Positions 52,916 to 62,378 of a stretch of 64,000 nt of DNA are shown piece after piece. The position numbers and the translations under genes are program-made. Each line of letters opens with the position of its first letter. Within the stretch, counting starts at the first letter, position 1. A model generated the notes under the pieces. It worked only from the letters and a program-made list of their open reading frames with translations, was not told the DNA's origin and searched no databases. Location of the stretch: assembly GCF_038069655.2 (NCBI RefSeq), contig NZ_CP150951.2, forward strand, positions 496,001 to 560,000, read 5' to 3'. Source of the DNA: Yoonia sp. BS5-3 (GTDB lineage: Bacteria; Pseudomonadota; Alphaproteobacteria; Rhodobacterales; Rhodobacteraceae).

Positions 52916-53671
52916 ATGTGCACTGTCGCCGCTTTGTGGCGGCACCCCATCAAAAGCCATGGGCGCGAGGCGCTGGACACGGTCACACTGATCGCAGGGC
53001 AGACAATGCCCTGGGATCGACATTGGGCCGTAACCCACGACCGGTCCAAATTCGACGCGCAAAACCCCGCTTGGGTCACCTGCCGGAACTTCATGATCGG
53101 GGTCAGTACACCCGGGCTGGCAGGGCTCTGGGCCACGCTGGACACCGACAGCAAAACGGTCACATTGCAGCATCAAAGCTTGGGTTCGCTGACCTTCCAG
53201 CCTGATAATCCTGCGGGTGCGGCACGGTTTGTGGAATGGGTGCAGCCGCTTTGCCCGCCAGACAAATTCCAGCCAACCGGGATAGTCTCGGTTCAGGACC
53301 GGGGGATGACGGACAGCAAATATCCAACCGTCTCAATCATGAACCTTGCCAGCCACGCAGCCGTCGCTGAACAGCTAGGCAAACCGCTAGAATACGAACG
53401 GTGGCGTGGCAACATCTGGCTGGACGGGCTGGACGCTTGGGAAGAAAACAACTGGATCGGCAAAGACATCCGCATCGGCGACGCACTGCTTCGGATTCAT
53501 GAGCCGATTGAACGCTGCATGCACACTGCTGCAAACCCCCATACCGGCGAGCGGGACACCGACACGCTGGGCGCATTGCGGGGCGGTTGGGGACACCAGA
53601 ATTTCGGGGTCAATGCTGAAGTCATCGAAGGCGGACAAGTCACGCTGCAGAACAAGGGACAGGTGCTGTAA
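52916..53671 (+). CDS. MOSC domain-containing protein
   Basis: 251 residues, starting at the base after the yidC stop (GAGGG within yidC's end). MOSC proteins bind molybdenum cofactor or transfer sulfur and are related to mitochondrial mARC. An N-terminal MOSC beta-barrel (LWRHPIKSHGREALDTVTL, WDRHWAVTHD) and a C-terminal MOSC domain with the conserved Cys in IERCMHTAANPHTG are visible. The placement between yidC and engB is common in Rhodobacteraceae. Substrate unknown. Confidence 0.88.
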   Translation: MCTVAALWRHPIKSHGREALDTVTLIAGQTMPWDRHWAVTHDRSKFDAQNPAWVTCRNFMIGVSTPGLAGLWATLDTDSKTVTLQHQSLGSLTFQPDNPAGAARFVEWVQPLCPPDKFQPTGIVSVQDRGMTDSKYPTVSIMNLASHAAVAEQLGKPLEYERWRGNIWLDGLDAWEENNWIGKDIRIGDALLRIHEPIERCMHTAANPHTGERDTDTLGALRGGWGHQNFGVNAEVIEGGQVTLQNKGQVL

Positions 53672-54319
53672 ATGGAACTGCGTTTTCCCGAAGTTGAAAC
53701 ACCCGATGATGCGGCGCTTGAAAAGGGTCGGCTACTCTTTGCGGGCGAAACCGAGTTTCTTAAGGGCGTTGTTGCCATGGATGGTCTGCCACCTGCAGAC
53801 CGAACCGAGATTTGTTTTGCCGGGCGTTCAAATGTCGGAAAATCCTCACTGATCAACGCACTGACAGGGCGCAAGGGGCTGGCGCGGGCGTCAAACACGC
53901 CCGGACGGACGCAAGAAATCAACTTCTTTACTGCTGGCGATATCTACGTGGTCGACCTGCCCGGCTATGGGTTTGCCAATGCGCCTGTCGCTGTGGTCGA
54001 AAAATGGCAACGGCTGCTCAAGCAATATTTGCAAGGGCGGCCGAACCTCAGACGGGTCTTTGTGCTGATCGACGCGCGGCACGGGGCCAAGGCCGTCGAC
54101 GAAGAAATCATGTCCCTGTTGGACAGCGCGGCTGTGACTTTTCAGGTTGTAATGACCAAGGTGGACAAGCTCAAAGGCGGGGCACTGGAAGACGCGCTGC
54201 AAAAGACCCGGACCGCACTTGCCAAACATCCTGCAGCCTTCCCCGAATTGATCCTGACCTCTTCGGAAAAAGGGAATGGGATCGCGACATTACGGGCCGT
54301 CATCGCGGGCATCTCATGA
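53672..54319 (+). CDS. engB: Ribosome biogenesis GTPase EngB/YsxC
   Basis: 215 residues. A cytoplasmic GTPase for 50S subunit assembly. G motifs: G1 [10 protein letters not shown]3 DLPGYG, G4 TKVDKL, and the switch [11 protein letters not shown]. The start codon touches the MOSC stop. Its stop overlaps an in-frame ATG at 54316 that lies ahead of the argB start. Confidence 0.96.
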   Translation: MELRFPEVETPDDAALEKGRLLFAGETEFLKGVVAMDGLPPADRTEICFAGRSNVGKSSLINALTGRKGLARASNTPGRTQEINFFTAGDIYVVDLPGYGFANAPVAVVEKWQRLLKQYLQGRPNLRRVFVLIDARHGAKAVDEEIMSLLDSAAVTFQVVMTKVDKLKGGALEDALQKTRTALAKHPAAFPELILTSSEKGNGIATLRAVIAGIS

Positions 54320-54336
54320 AAACAAGGACCAAAGAC

Positions 54337-55191
54337 ATGAATAGCGATTGGGTTGCAACCGCCGCCACGCTTTCACAGGCCCTGCCCTATATGCAGCGCT
54401 ATGCCGGGGCGACCATCGTCATCAAGCTTGGCGGGCACGCCATGGGCAGCGATGAGGCCATGCGCAGCTTTGCCCGGGATGTGGTGTTGATGCGGCAGGT
54501 CGGGCTGAACCCGGTGATCGTGCATGGGGGTGGGCCCATGATCAACGACATGCTGGCCAAGCTGGATATCCAATCGGAATTTGTGAACGGCAAACGGGTC
54601 ACAGATCAGGCCACGATGGATGTTGTGGAAATGGTTCTGTCCGGCACGGTCAATAACCGGCTGGTCCAGGCGATTTGTGATGAAGGCGGCAAGGCGGTCG
54701 GGTTGTCTGGCAAAGATGCAAACCTGATCATATGCGATCAAACGGATGCGGCGCTTGGGTTCGTGGGCACCCCCGCCGAGGTGGACCCGACGATCCTCAA
54801 GGACCTGCATAGCGCTCATGCGATCCCGGTCATTGCGCCGCTGGGGATGGGCCGAAAGGGCGAGACATTTAACATCAACGGCGATACAGCCGCCGGGGCG
54901 ATTGCGGGGGCGCTGAAGGCAGACCGGCTGCTATTGCTGACGGATGTGGCCGGGGTGAAGGACAAGGATGGCAATGTGCTGACCGAAATCGCACCTGCGC
55001 GGATCGGGGATCTGATCACTGATGGCACCATCGCAGGCGGCATGATCCCCAAGACGGAAACGGCGCTTACTGCGCTGAATGCCGGTGTGCGGGCGGTCGT
55101 GATCCTTGATGGACGGGCACCTAACGCGTGCCTGCTCGAACTCTTTACCGATCACGGCGCAGGTTCGCTGATCCGCGAACCACGGGGCTGA
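54337..55191 (+). CDS. argB: Acetylglutamate kinase
   Basis: 284 residues. It phosphorylates N-acetylglutamate in arginine synthesis. Amino-acid kinase motifs: [35 protein letters not shown] and [10 protein letters not shown]. The ATG at 54337 is chosen because AAGGA precedes it and the product aligns with family starts ([18 protein letters not shown]). An ATG at 54316 is in frame but less supported. It is probably transcribed with engB. Confidence 0.95.
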   Translation: MNSDWVATAATLSQALPYMQRYAGATIVIKLGGHAMGSDEAMRSFARDVVLMRQVGLNPVIVHGGGPMINDMLAKLDIQSEFVNGKRVTDQATMDVVEMVLSGTVNNRLVQAICDEGGKAVGLSGKDANLIICDQTDAALGFVGTPAEVDPTILKDLHSAHAIPVIAPLGMGRKGETFNINGDTAAGAIAGALKADRLLLLTDVAGVKDKDGNVLTEIAPARIGDLITDGTIAGGMIPKTETALTALNAGVRAVVILDGRAPNACLLELFTDHGAGSLIREPRG

Positions 55192-55220
55192 TCCGAAGGC
55201 CTGCAATATGCTATCAAACG

Positions 55221-55236
55221 CCTATTCTAGAATAGG
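55221..55236. promoter_or_regulatory. Perfect 16-bp palindrome over a ribosome site
   Basis: CCTATTCTAGAATAGG is self-complementary and ends on the AGGAG ribosome site of the secreted protein at 55245. It could be an operator or an RNA fold that hides the ribosome site. Confidence 0.5.
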
Positions 55237-55244
55237 AGTTTGTC

Positions 55245-55748
55245 ATGAAAGCACTTTTGGTAGGCGTGTTTGGTCTTGGGCTCTGTGCCACATCTGCACA
55301 CGCGATTGACCCTTGCATGGTCGGCGTTTGGGAGGCCGATGGCCACGACATCGCACATGTTATGGCCGAACAAATGGGCGGTACCGCGACCTATCTTAGC
55401 GGTACGACATCGCTTGAGATTGACCAATTCGGGAATATGACGCTGCTGGTGGATGATCTGGTGATCGAGACAAAGATGCCTGACATACCGGCGATCCAGG
55501 TCACGATTTCCGGATATTCCGAAGGGGCGATGAATGCCGATGATGGGCGCAGCTATGTCGCGAATGCGCCGCATTATGATTTGGTTGGATCAGCTGATGT
55601 GCTGGGCACGCGGATGGAAATCCCTGTTACCTCTGCTTCGGGGCCTTGGGGGCAATCAACGGGCATCTATGGCTGCACAGAAGATGGGCTAGCATTTGAG
55701 GCCGATAAGCTTGGGACAATCCCCCGTTCTTGGACGCGCGTGCGTTAG
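55245..55748 (+). CDS. Small secreted hypothetical protein
   Basis: 167 residues. A clear signal peptide (MKALLVGVFGLGLCATSAHA, cleavage before ID) precedes a predicted periplasmic beta-rich protein with Cys at about position 24 and another in GIYGCTEDG, which may form a disulfide. Features such as MVGVWEADGHDIAHVM and LEIDQFGNMTLLVDD resemble lipocalin-like or stress-related small proteins, but I recognise no family. The AGGAG ribosome site lies in a perfect palindrome. Confidence 0.8.
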   Translation: MKALLVGVFGLGLCATSAHAIDPCMVGVWEADGHDIAHVMAEQMGGTATYLSGTTSLEIDQFGNMTLLVDDLVIETKMPDIPAIQVTISGYSEGAMNADDGRSYVANAPHYDLVGSADVLGTRMEIPVTSASGPWGQSTGIYGCTEDGLAFEADKLGTIPRSWTRVR

Positions 55749-55787
55749 CAGATTGCACGTTCGGTGAAAGCAGCTAGGCTGGTTGTC

Positions 55788-56390
55788 ATGGCGCTGCGGG
55801 AACTTCTTTGTGCATATGGGTTGCAGTCGTTGGGGGAATGCCCTGACGGGGACACCAAGATCGTGCTGATCGGGCCGTTGGAACCCGCGTTCTGGCAGAT
55901 CTTCACAGATAGCGACGAATACAATGATGGCGCTGGCGACCCTATGGATCGGTGGTCGCAAAGGGTGTTGGCGCAGATCGGGGCCACCTTGGGGGCTGAA
56001 CCGCTTTTCCCGTTTACCGGCCCGCCCTTCGCGCCATTCTTCACTTGGGCGCTCAAATCGGGGCGTTTCTGGACCTCACCAATTGGATTTTTGGTGCATG
56101 ACCAGGCCGGTCTTTTCGCCAGTTTCCGGGGGGCGCTACGGATGCCGGGCAAAGCCCAGCTTCAGGCCCCGGTAAATCCCTGTGACAGTTGTCCCCGCCC
56201 CTGCACTACAGCCTGCCCGGTAGGGGCTTTTGCGGGTGGCTACAACGTTGCGGCCTGCAAAACGCATGTGCAGTCGCAAGATGGTCAGGATTGCCGGACA
56301 GGCGGCTGCCTTGCCAGACGCGCCTGTCCTATTGGCCAGGGCGACCGCCTGCCTGCACAATCCGCATTCCATATGGAGGCCTTTCTTTGA
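55788..56390 (+). CDS. 4Fe-4S ferredoxin-type protein (QueG C-terminal-like)
   Basis: 200 residues. The C-terminal part has two iron-sulfur cluster signatures: CDSCPRPCTTACPVG and a downstream CRTGGCLARRACPIG with an intervening Cys (AACKTHV). This arrangement resembles the ferredoxin end of epoxyqueuosine reductase, but the cobalamin-binding N-terminal domain of QueG is not there. Residues 1-130 do not resemble a known catalytic domain. The start at 55788 has only a weak ribosome site. Its stop overlaps the start of the phosphatase gene. Confidence 0.75.
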   Translation: MALRELLCAYGLQSLGECPDGDTKIVLIGPLEPAFWQIFTDSDEYNDGAGDPMDRWSQRVLAQIGATLGAEPLFPFTGPPFAPFFTWALKSGRFWTSPIGFLVHDQAGLFASFRGALRMPGKAQLQAPVNPCDSCPRPCTTACPVGAFAGGYNVAACKTHVQSQDGQDCRTGGCLARRACPIGQGDRLPAQSAFHMEAFL

Positions 56391-56914
56391 CAAAACGCCT
56401 AATCCTGATCCGCCATGCCAAGTCGAGCTGGAACGACCCTTCTGAGGATGATCATGCTCGGGTTTTGAATAAGCGGGGGCGCGCTTCGGCCATTGCCATC
56501 AGCGATTGGTTGGCCGCTAAAGGATATATACCGGGCCACGTGCTGTGCTCAGACGCCGCGCGGACGCAAGAGACAGCAGCGTTGATCCTGGACAGGCTCA
56601 GCCCGAAACCGGAGCTGCATCTGTCGGGCATGCTATATCATGCGGCGCCCGGCACCTTGCTTGAGATGATACAGCGGGAAACAGCAGATCATCTTGCGCT
56701 GATCGGGCACAACCCCGGGATTGGCCTCTTGGCCAAGGGGCTGGCGCAAGACGGCCCCGATCACCACCGGTTCAACGACTATCCAACCTGCGCGACGACC
56801 GTGCTGGAGTGCGATATCGGAACATGGGCCGAACTTGATGCAGGTATGTGCAGTTGCCGGGATTTCGTGGTGCCGCGCGATCTGATTGGGACGACCGGGC
56901 AGGACATCGATTAG
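56387..56914 (+). CDS. Histidine phosphatase family protein (SixA-like)
   Basis: 175 residues from a TTG at 56387, overlapping the previous stop, with GGAGG 8 bases upstream. The RHG-type active site LILIRHAKSSWNDPS and the second catalytic His in LALIGHNPG are seen. SixA-type enzymes remove phosphate from His-containing phosphotransfer proteins. Here the substrate is unknown. TLLEMIQRE and FNDYPTCATTVLE fit the family. A terminator follows. Confidence 0.85.
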   Translation: MTKRLILIRHAKSSWNDPSEDDHARVLNKRGRASAIAISDWLAAKGYIPGHVLCSDAARTQETAALILDRLSPKPELHLSGMLYHAAPGTLLEMIQRETADHLALIGHNPGIGLLAKGLAQDGPDHHRFNDYPTCATTVLECDIGTWAELDAGMCSCRDFVVPRDLIGTTGQDID

Positions 56915-56942
56915 GGCGACCGGCTCAAGCACCTGCAATGCA

Positions 56943-56969
56943 AAAGCCCCAGCATCAAGCCGGGGCTTT
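56943..56969. terminator. Bidirectional terminator between sixA-like gene and bztD
   Basis: AAAGCCCC (56943-56950) and GGGGCTTT (56962-56969) form a perfect 8-bp stem, flanked by A and T runs on either side, at the meeting point of two convergent transcripts. Confidence 0.75.
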
Positions 56970-56991
56970 CTTGTTTCAAAGGAAGTTGGTC

Positions 56992-57783
56992 CTAGTGACC
57001 CAAAATCTGGCTCAGGAACAATTGGGTCCGGTCAGATTGCGGGTTGTTAAAGAACTCTTCAGGCTCATTCTGCTCAACGATCTGACCCTGATCCATAAAG
57101 ATCACACGGTTGGCCACCTGACGGGCAAAGCCCATCTCATGGGTGACGCAAAGCATGGTCATGCCTTCCTCGGCCAGCTCAATCATGGTGTCGAGCACCT
57201 CTTTGATCATTTCAGGGTCAAGGGCGGATGTGGGTTCGTCAAACAACATGATGCGAGGCTTCATGCAAAGCGAACGGGCGATAGCCACACGCTGTTGCTG
57301 ACCACCTGAAAGCTGCCCAGGATACTTGTTGGCCTGGTCAGGGATTTTCACCTTTTCCAGGAAATGCATCGCAGTTTCTTCTGCTTCCTTCTTGGGGGTC
57401 TTGCGGACCCAGATCGGGGCCAAGGTGCAGTTCTCAAGAATGGTCAGATGCGGGAACAGGTTGAAGTGCTGAAAGCACATGCCAACCTCAGACCGAATCT
57501 TGTCGATATTCTTAAGATCCGAAGACAGGATTGTCCCGTCCACCTCGATCTTGCCCTGCTGATGCTCTTCCAATGCGTTGATGCAACGGATCAGCGTGGA
57601 TTTACCAGAGCCCGAAGGGCCGCAAATCACGATGCGTTCGCCGCGATTGACGGTCAGGTTGACGTCACGCAGCACGTGGAAGGAACCATACCACTTGTTC
57701 ATGCCTTCGATGGTGATGGCGATCTCATCCGAGACCGTCATGACCGGCGCGTCAGAGGCTGTTGCGAGTGTTGTATCGGCCAT
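56992..57783 (-). CDS. bztD: General L-amino acid ABC transporter ATP-binding protein
   Basis: 263 residues. Walker [10 protein letters not shown], signature [15 protein letters not shown] and Walker [16 protein letters not shown], with the His loop [13 protein letters not shown], match the polar amino acid (BztD/AapP) class. It powers the two permeases upstream. Last gene of the bztABCD operon, starting 11 bases after bztC. A terminator lies just downstream. Confidence 0.95.
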   Translation of the reverse strand: MADTTLATASDAPVMTVSDEIAITIEGMNKWYGSFHVLRDVNLTVNRGERIVICGPSGSGKSTLIRCINALEEHQQGKIEVDGTILSSDLKNIDKIRSEVGMCFQHFNLFPHLTILENCTLAPIWVRKTPKKEAEETAMHFLEKVKIPDQANKYPGQLSGGQQQRVAIARSLCMKPRIMLFDEPTSALDPEMIKEVLDTMIELAEEGMTMLCVTHEMGFARQVANRVIFMDQGQIVEQNEPEEFFNNPQSDRTQLFLSQILGH

Positions 57784-57794
57784 GATGTAGCCTC

Positions 57795-59087
57795 CTATCG
57801 GTGGTCGGTTGCGAGCCTACGCTCCAACCATTGTGAGTATTGTGAGATGCCATAGCAGGTGACGAAGAACAGCAAGGCTGCAAAGCCCAGGACTTCCCAA
57901 TAGATGCCGTTCCACGCGGTGGTGGATGACAATGGGCCCCGGATAAAGCCAAGGATGTCAAACATCGAGATGACAGAAACCAGTGTCGTATCTTTGAACA
58001 GGCCAACGGCAATGTTCACGATACCCGGGATCGAAATCTTCAAGGCTTGGGGCAAGATAATCAGGCGCATCGCTTGCGCATAATCCAGACCCAGACTGTC
58101 TGCGGCTTCGTATTGTCCCTTTGGCAAAGCAGCCAAACCGCCGCGGATCACCTCGGCGATATAAGCGGCCGAGAACATGGTGATCATGATCACCACGCGC
58201 AGGAACAGATCAACCGTACTTTCCGGCGGAAAGAAATAGGCCAGCATCACCGATGCGACGAACAAAAGCGTAATCAAAGGCACACCGCGAATGAACTCGA
58301 TGAAGACAACGCAAACCCATTTGATAAAGGGCATGGATGACTGACGGCCCAGCGCCAGCGCGATCCCGATGGGAACCGAGAGCGAAACGCAGGTCACGCC
58401 CAGCATCATGTTCAGCATAAAGCCACCCAAATCACGGCTGGCGACAGGGCTAAGCATCGCATTGTCACTGGCACCATCCGGCACCAGGAACCCTGCAATC
58501 CACCACACGATAAAGGCCACAACAACGCCGCCAAGGAAACCCGCAGCAAAGCTATTCGTGACCAGTTGCCGATAAACCAGATAACCCGCTGCGAACCCGG
58601 CGAAGGCAAGGATCGGCACAAAAATCGTACCACCCCAGATCAGCCAATAAGCGATGAATGGGTAGAACAATGTGATGATCAGCATCTTGCGTGGAAGGTC
58701 AAAGAACATGACCGGTGCCGCCGCAAAGAACAGCAGGAAAAAGGCCAGCGTTGGACGCCAGTATTCATCCGACGGATAAGCCAGACCAAAGACCAGTTGG
58801 GGCCAACGCTCTGTCAGGACCGCGAAACATGCACCGCGTGTACCGTCCAGGATCTCGCGACACTCAGACAGGCTCGACGCATTCCAGACCCCGTTCCAGA
58901 TCCAAGGTATGACCGAAGATAGGGCCAGAAAGATCACATAGCCGGCAATGATGGTCAGAACGCCATTCGGCACCGTCGCAAACAGATTCTCGCGCAGCCA
59001 TTTGATTGCACCTGTCTCTGCCGCAGGCGGCGGAGATGGCGGGATCGTTTCAGTGCGGACAAAAGCGGTATTGGAAGTATCAGTCAT
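57795..59087 (-). CDS. bztC: General L-amino acid ABC transporter permease (AapM/BztC)
   Basis: 430 residues, larger than most amino-acid permeases as in BztC. Several N-terminal helices are followed by the His/Glu permease core with the EAA loop [28 protein letters not shown]. The gene starts one base after the bztB stop. It makes the channel with BztB for glutamate, glutamine, aspartate and asparagine in Rhodobacter. This substrate set is inferred from family. Confidence 0.93.
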   Translation of the reverse strand: MTDTSNTAFVRTETIPPSPPPAAETGAIKWLRENLFATVPNGVLTIIAGYVIFLALSSVIPWIWNGVWNASSLSECREILDGTRGACFAVLTERWPQLVFGLAYPSDEYWRPTLAFFLLFFAAAPVMFFDLPRKMLIITLFYPFIAYWLIWGGTIFVPILAFAGFAAGYLVYRQLVTNSFAAGFLGGVVVAFIVWWIAGFLVPDGASDNAMLSPVASRDLGGFMLNMMLGVTCVSLSVPIGIALALGRQSSMPFIKWVCVVFIEFIRGVPLITLLFVASVMLAYFFPPESTVDLFLRVVIMITMFSAAYIAEVIRGGLAALPKGQYEAADSLGLDYAQAMRLIILPQALKISIPGIVNIAVGLFKDTTLVSVISMFDILGFIRGPLSSTTAWNGIYWEVLGFAALLFFVTCYGISQYSQWLERRLATDHR

Positions 59088-59088
59088 A

Positions 59089-60303
59089 TCACCGCTCCTT
59101 CAGCTTAACAGAGTTGTTATAGACGTTCATGACCGCCGAAATCGTCAGCGAGATCGTCAGATAGAACAACATCAGCAAAAGAACGCATTCAATGGCACGG
59201 CCCGTCTGGTTCAGGGTGATCCCGCCCAATGTGGCTGTCACATCGGCATAGCCAACGGCAATCGCCAGGGACGAGTTTTTGGTGATGTTCAGATATTGCG
59301 AAATCAACGGCGGAATAATGACGCGCAGCGCCTGCGGCAGGACAACCAGCGACATGATCCGCCCAGGGCGCAAACCCAAGGCTCCCGCAGCTTCGGTCTG
59401 GCCCTTGGAAACGGCCTGAATACCGGCGCGGACGTTCTCGGCGATAAAGGCACCGGTGTAGATCGACAATGCAAACCACAGCGCGATCAAAGGCGCACCG
59501 ATCTGCAAACCACCTGAAAAGTTAAAGCCGCCCAGAACCGGGTAGTCCAATCCAACAGGACGGCCCAGGATCAACTGCATCAAGATAACAGGGATGAACA
59601 GCAAAGCAACGCTTGGCCAGAAGGTGGGCAGCAAACGACCTGTCTCATACAGGGTCTTGGTGGCGTGACGGCGATAGACAAAGATGCCGACAATCGAGGC
59701 AATGAAGGTCAGGACAACCACGATTGATCCAGGGCCCCAGACCGGCGCGGGTATATAGATGCCGCGATTGGTAAAGGCGAAGGCACCAAACAGCATCGTG
59801 GCTTCCGGCTCATCTCCGCGGAAGGCACGGGGGGCCGGCATCACTGCGGTCATGATCGTGAAAATGATGATGATCCAGATCAGCACGGGGATGTTGCGGA
59901 AGATCTCAACGTAAAAGGCCATCAACTTGCTGACGAGCCAGTTATTAGACAGACGCAAAACACCAGCCAGCACACCAAATATTGTGGCGGTCAGACACGC
60001 AAGAAAGGCGACCAACAGCGTGTTCAAAATACCAACAATCGCGGCGCGCGAATGGGTCGAGCGACTGTCATACTCGATCAGCGTTTGGTTGATATCATAA
60101 CCGGACGGCGCGCCCAGGAAGTCGTAGCTGATGTTCAGCCCGGCCTGCCGCAGGTTTTGGATCAGGTTGTTGCCCAAATAGGCAAAGGATAATGCCAGAA
60201 TGACCGCCGCAATCGCCTGAAATGTCAGTGAACGATAGCGGGTGTCATTGATTAGCATCGATAGACGGAATGACCCCGTATCAGGGTCTGTAATCGACGA
60301 CAT
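59089..60303 (-). CDS. bztB: General L-amino acid ABC transporter permease (AapQ/BztB)
   Basis: 404 residues. Amino-acid permease with long extra N-terminal loop (SYDFLGAPSGYDINQTLIEYDSRSTHSRA). The core ends with the EAA loop AAGALGLRPGRIMSLVVLPQALRVIIPPLISQYLNITKNSSLA, in parts. It pairs with bztC, whose start is next to its stop. A hairpin separates it from bztA. Confidence 0.94.
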   Translation of the reverse strand: MSSITDPDTGSFRLSMLINDTRYRSLTFQAIAAVILALSFAYLGNNLIQNLRQAGLNISYDFLGAPSGYDINQTLIEYDSRSTHSRAAIVGILNTLLVAFLACLTATIFGVLAGVLRLSNNWLVSKLMAFYVEIFRNIPVLIWIIIIFTIMTAVMPAPRAFRGDEPEATMLFGAFAFTNRGIYIPAPVWGPGSIVVVLTFIASIVGIFVYRRHATKTLYETGRLLPTFWPSVALLFIPVILMQLILGRPVGLDYPVLGGFNFSGGLQIGAPLIALWFALSIYTGAFIAENVRAGIQAVSKGQTEAAGALGLRPGRIMSLVVLPQALRVIIPPLISQYLNITKNSSLAIAVGYADVTATLGGITLNQTGRAIECVLLLMLFYLTISLTISAVMNVYNNSVKLKER

Positions 60304-60387
60304 AGAATTTCCCCGTTTTTACGGCGCTATTTTTATTGTGACAGCTTGTGCCGCCTACGCGCGCCGATTTTTTTGGTCTTGTTAGTG

Positions 60388-60415
60388 AAAGGGCGCGGTG
60401 TTGACCGCGCCCTTT
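60388..60415. terminator. Intercistronic hairpin between bztA and bztB
   Basis: A stem of about 12 bp, AAAGGGCGCGGT (60388-60399) with ACCGCGCCCTTT (60404-60415), and a 4-base loop. In the direction of bzt transcription it lies after bztA without a good T tract, so it likely stabilises the bztA end or lowers read-through into bztB. Confidence 0.65.
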
Positions 60416-60431
60416 TTTCTCAGATCCGATC

Positions 60432-61451
60432 CTAGCGGAAAGGAGGAGAGTAGATCAGACCACCCTCGGTCCACTGCGCGTTCAGACCGCGCGCCAGACC
60501 AATTGGAGTGCTCTCGCCGATATTTGTCTCAAACAGCTCGCCATAGTTACCGCCAGCGGCGATGACGTTCTTGGCCCAGTCTGCTTCCAGACCCAGCATT
60601 GCGCCCAGCTCACCTTCAGTGCCCAGCAGACGGTTCACTTCTGGGTTGTCGGTCGCAGCAGCAGCCAGCTCTTCAACATTGGCAGATGTCACGCCCAGCT
60701 CTTCAGCCGTCACCAGCGCGTTCAATGTCCAGCGAACGATATCGCCCCACTCGTTGTCGCCATGGCGTACCAGCGGGCCCAGAGGCTCTTTGGAAACGAT
60801 TTCTGGTAGCAGGATGTGATCAGCTGGGGTTTCGAAAGACGCACGTGTCGCAGCCAACGCAGATGCGTCAGTTGTGTAAACGTCACATGCACCAGCAAGG
60901 TACTGCTGTTGTGCTTCAGCATTGGTTTCGATTGGAACCGGCTCATAGCTGATGTTGTTGGTGCGGAAGAAGTCAGCCAGGTTCAGCTCGGTTGTTGTAC
61001 CGGTCTGAATGCAGACAGTCGCGCCATCAAGCTCTTTGGCCGAGGAAACGCCAAGATCGCGTGGGACCATAAAGCCTTGGCCGTCATAGTAGTTGACGCC
61101 AACAAATTCCAATTTCAGGTCAACATCACGGCTGAATGTCCATGTTGTGTTCCGGGCCAGCATGTCAACTTCGCCAGCAGACAGCGCGGTAAAGCGTGTC
61201 TTTGTTGTCAGCGGAACGAACTCAACCGCAGTTGGATCGCCGAAGACAGCAGCAGCGACGGCACGACATACAGCAACGTCAAAACCTTCCCAGACACCGT
61301 TCGAATCAGGCGCAGCAAAACCGACAAGGCCGGTTGATACGCCGCAGTTCAGCTGACCGCGCGCCTTTACGTCATCAAGCGTCGCTGCAGAAGCCATGCC
61401 AGCAGCCATGCCAGCAACAGTCAGCGCGCCGAAGAATACGGATGTTTTCAT
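60432..61451 (-). CDS. bztA: General L-amino acid ABC transporter substrate-binding protein
   Basis: 339 residues. Signal peptide (MKTSVFFGALTVAGMAAG, cleaved after ASA) and an amino-acid-binding fold: LDDVKARGQLNCGVSTGLVGFAAPDSNG, WEGFDVAVCRAVAAAVFGD, FVPLTTKTRFTALSAGEVDML, NTTWTFSRD. A conserved glutamate- and glutamine-binding style. AGGAAGAGG precedes the ATG at 61451, chosen over an ATG eight codons earlier. Confidence 0.95.
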   Translation of the reverse strand: MKTSVFFGALTVAGMAAGMASAATLDDVKARGQLNCGVSTGLVGFAAPDSNGVWEGFDVAVCRAVAAAVFGDPTAVEFVPLTTKTRFTALSAGEVDMLARNTTWTFSRDVDLKLEFVGVNYYDGQGFMVPRDLGVSSAKELDGATVCIQTGTTTELNLADFFRTNNISYEPVPIETNAEAQQQYLAGACDVYTTDASALAATRASFETPADHILLPEIVSKEPLGPLVRHGDNEWGDIVRWTLNALVTAEELGVTSANVEELAAAATDNPEVNRLLGTEGELGAMLGLEADWAKNVIAAGGNYGELFETNIGESTPIGLARGLNAQWTEGGLIYSPPFR

Positions 61452-61664
61452 TTTTACCTCTTCCTGAGTACCCACCCCGAGGGGTGTTCAATTTTTATCC
61501 CGTCCCGTCAGACAGTCTGTGTATTCTGAATTGGGTCGTCCCAACTCAATGGACGTAGAGTTTGGGGATTCTGGCAATGAGGTCAAGGGCAGGTGACGCA
61601 AAAGACTGTGCATATGCCAGAGAATCAGGCACTTTTTTCTCAAACCGTTTGAAACGCGCTGTTT

Positions 61665-62378
61665 CTAAGGCTGTCGGGACATGTCGTAAAAACGGGCAGC
61701 GTCCAAAAAAGCAGCACGCTTGATCAATTCTGCAGCAGCCGCTTCTTCGTCCTCGCCCCATTGCGCGATCTGCCAATGCTCATCAACGCGTGAAACATCC
61801 CATGCTTTTTCAGGCGTGATGGCCTCTTTCATCACGGCCAGTGCCAAAACCAATGAACCCGACAGGCTAACAAGATCATGCGCCGCAGCGATCTCAAATG
61901 CGCTCAGCTTGTCCAATTCTGCGCGCAGCCGCTCCAGCGCCTCGGGTTTTTGCGCGACATGCATCACGCCTTCCCCGACAAAAAGGCGGGCATTCAGGGT
62001 TTCTGCGGCCCAATCCAACAGTGGATCCCAAGCCGCGGCTTGCTGGGCGATCAGCCCCTCAGGGCCCGCCGCGCGATAACACAGCAAATCGCTATCGCCA
62101 TATTCGGCCAACATGGCGATCACTTCAGCGCGTTGCACGCTGACCTTGTCGACAGCGGCATTAGCACCGCGCGTTACGGGCATGGTGCCGGGATCCAGAA
62201 CCTCTTCTTGGGCATCCCATTCACGGGCAATGGCCTCGGCCAAAGCCAATGTCGGGACCACCAACGCCGCCTTGGCCGGTGTTTTCACCGGACGGTCATC
62301 CAGGGTCACCGTATAGCCGCCTTCACAAGGACCTGCGCTTGCATTTTTCCAGAATCTTTTGGGCTTCCAATCACTCAT
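61665..62378 (-). CDS. ATP12-family F1-ATPase assembly chaperone
   Basis: 237 residues, the normal ATP12 length in alphaproteobacteria. It helps the F1 alpha subunit assemble. Family blocks: KRFWKNASAG, YTVTLDDRPVKTPAKAALVVPTLALAEAIAREWDAQ, DSDLLCYRA and DEHWQIAQWGEDEEAA. Its start overlaps the stop of the HAD gene by 4 bases, making an operon with it and rluC. Confidence 0.93.
   Translation of the reverse strand: MSDWKPKRFWKNASAGPCEGGYTVTLDDRPVKTPAKAALVVPTLALAEAIAREWDAQEEVLDPGTMPVTRGANAAVDKVSVQRAEVIAMLAEYGDSDLLCYRAAGPEGLIAQQAAAWDPLLDWAAETLNARLFVGEGVMHVAQKPEALERLRAELDKLSAFEIAAAHDLVSLSGSLVLALAVMKEAITPEKAWDVSRVDEHWQIAQWGEDEEAAAAELIKRAAFLDAARFYDMSRQP

Noticed and set aside
53812..55191. A 459-codon frame that starts inside engB and continues through argB
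   Set aside because: The first part is an out-of-frame reading of engB. The true argB starts at 54337, so the extension is chance.
55764..55787. GTG start for the ferredoxin-type protein at 55764
   Set aside because: No ribosome site fits and it would begin close to the preceding stop. The ATG at 55788 gives a more natural start.
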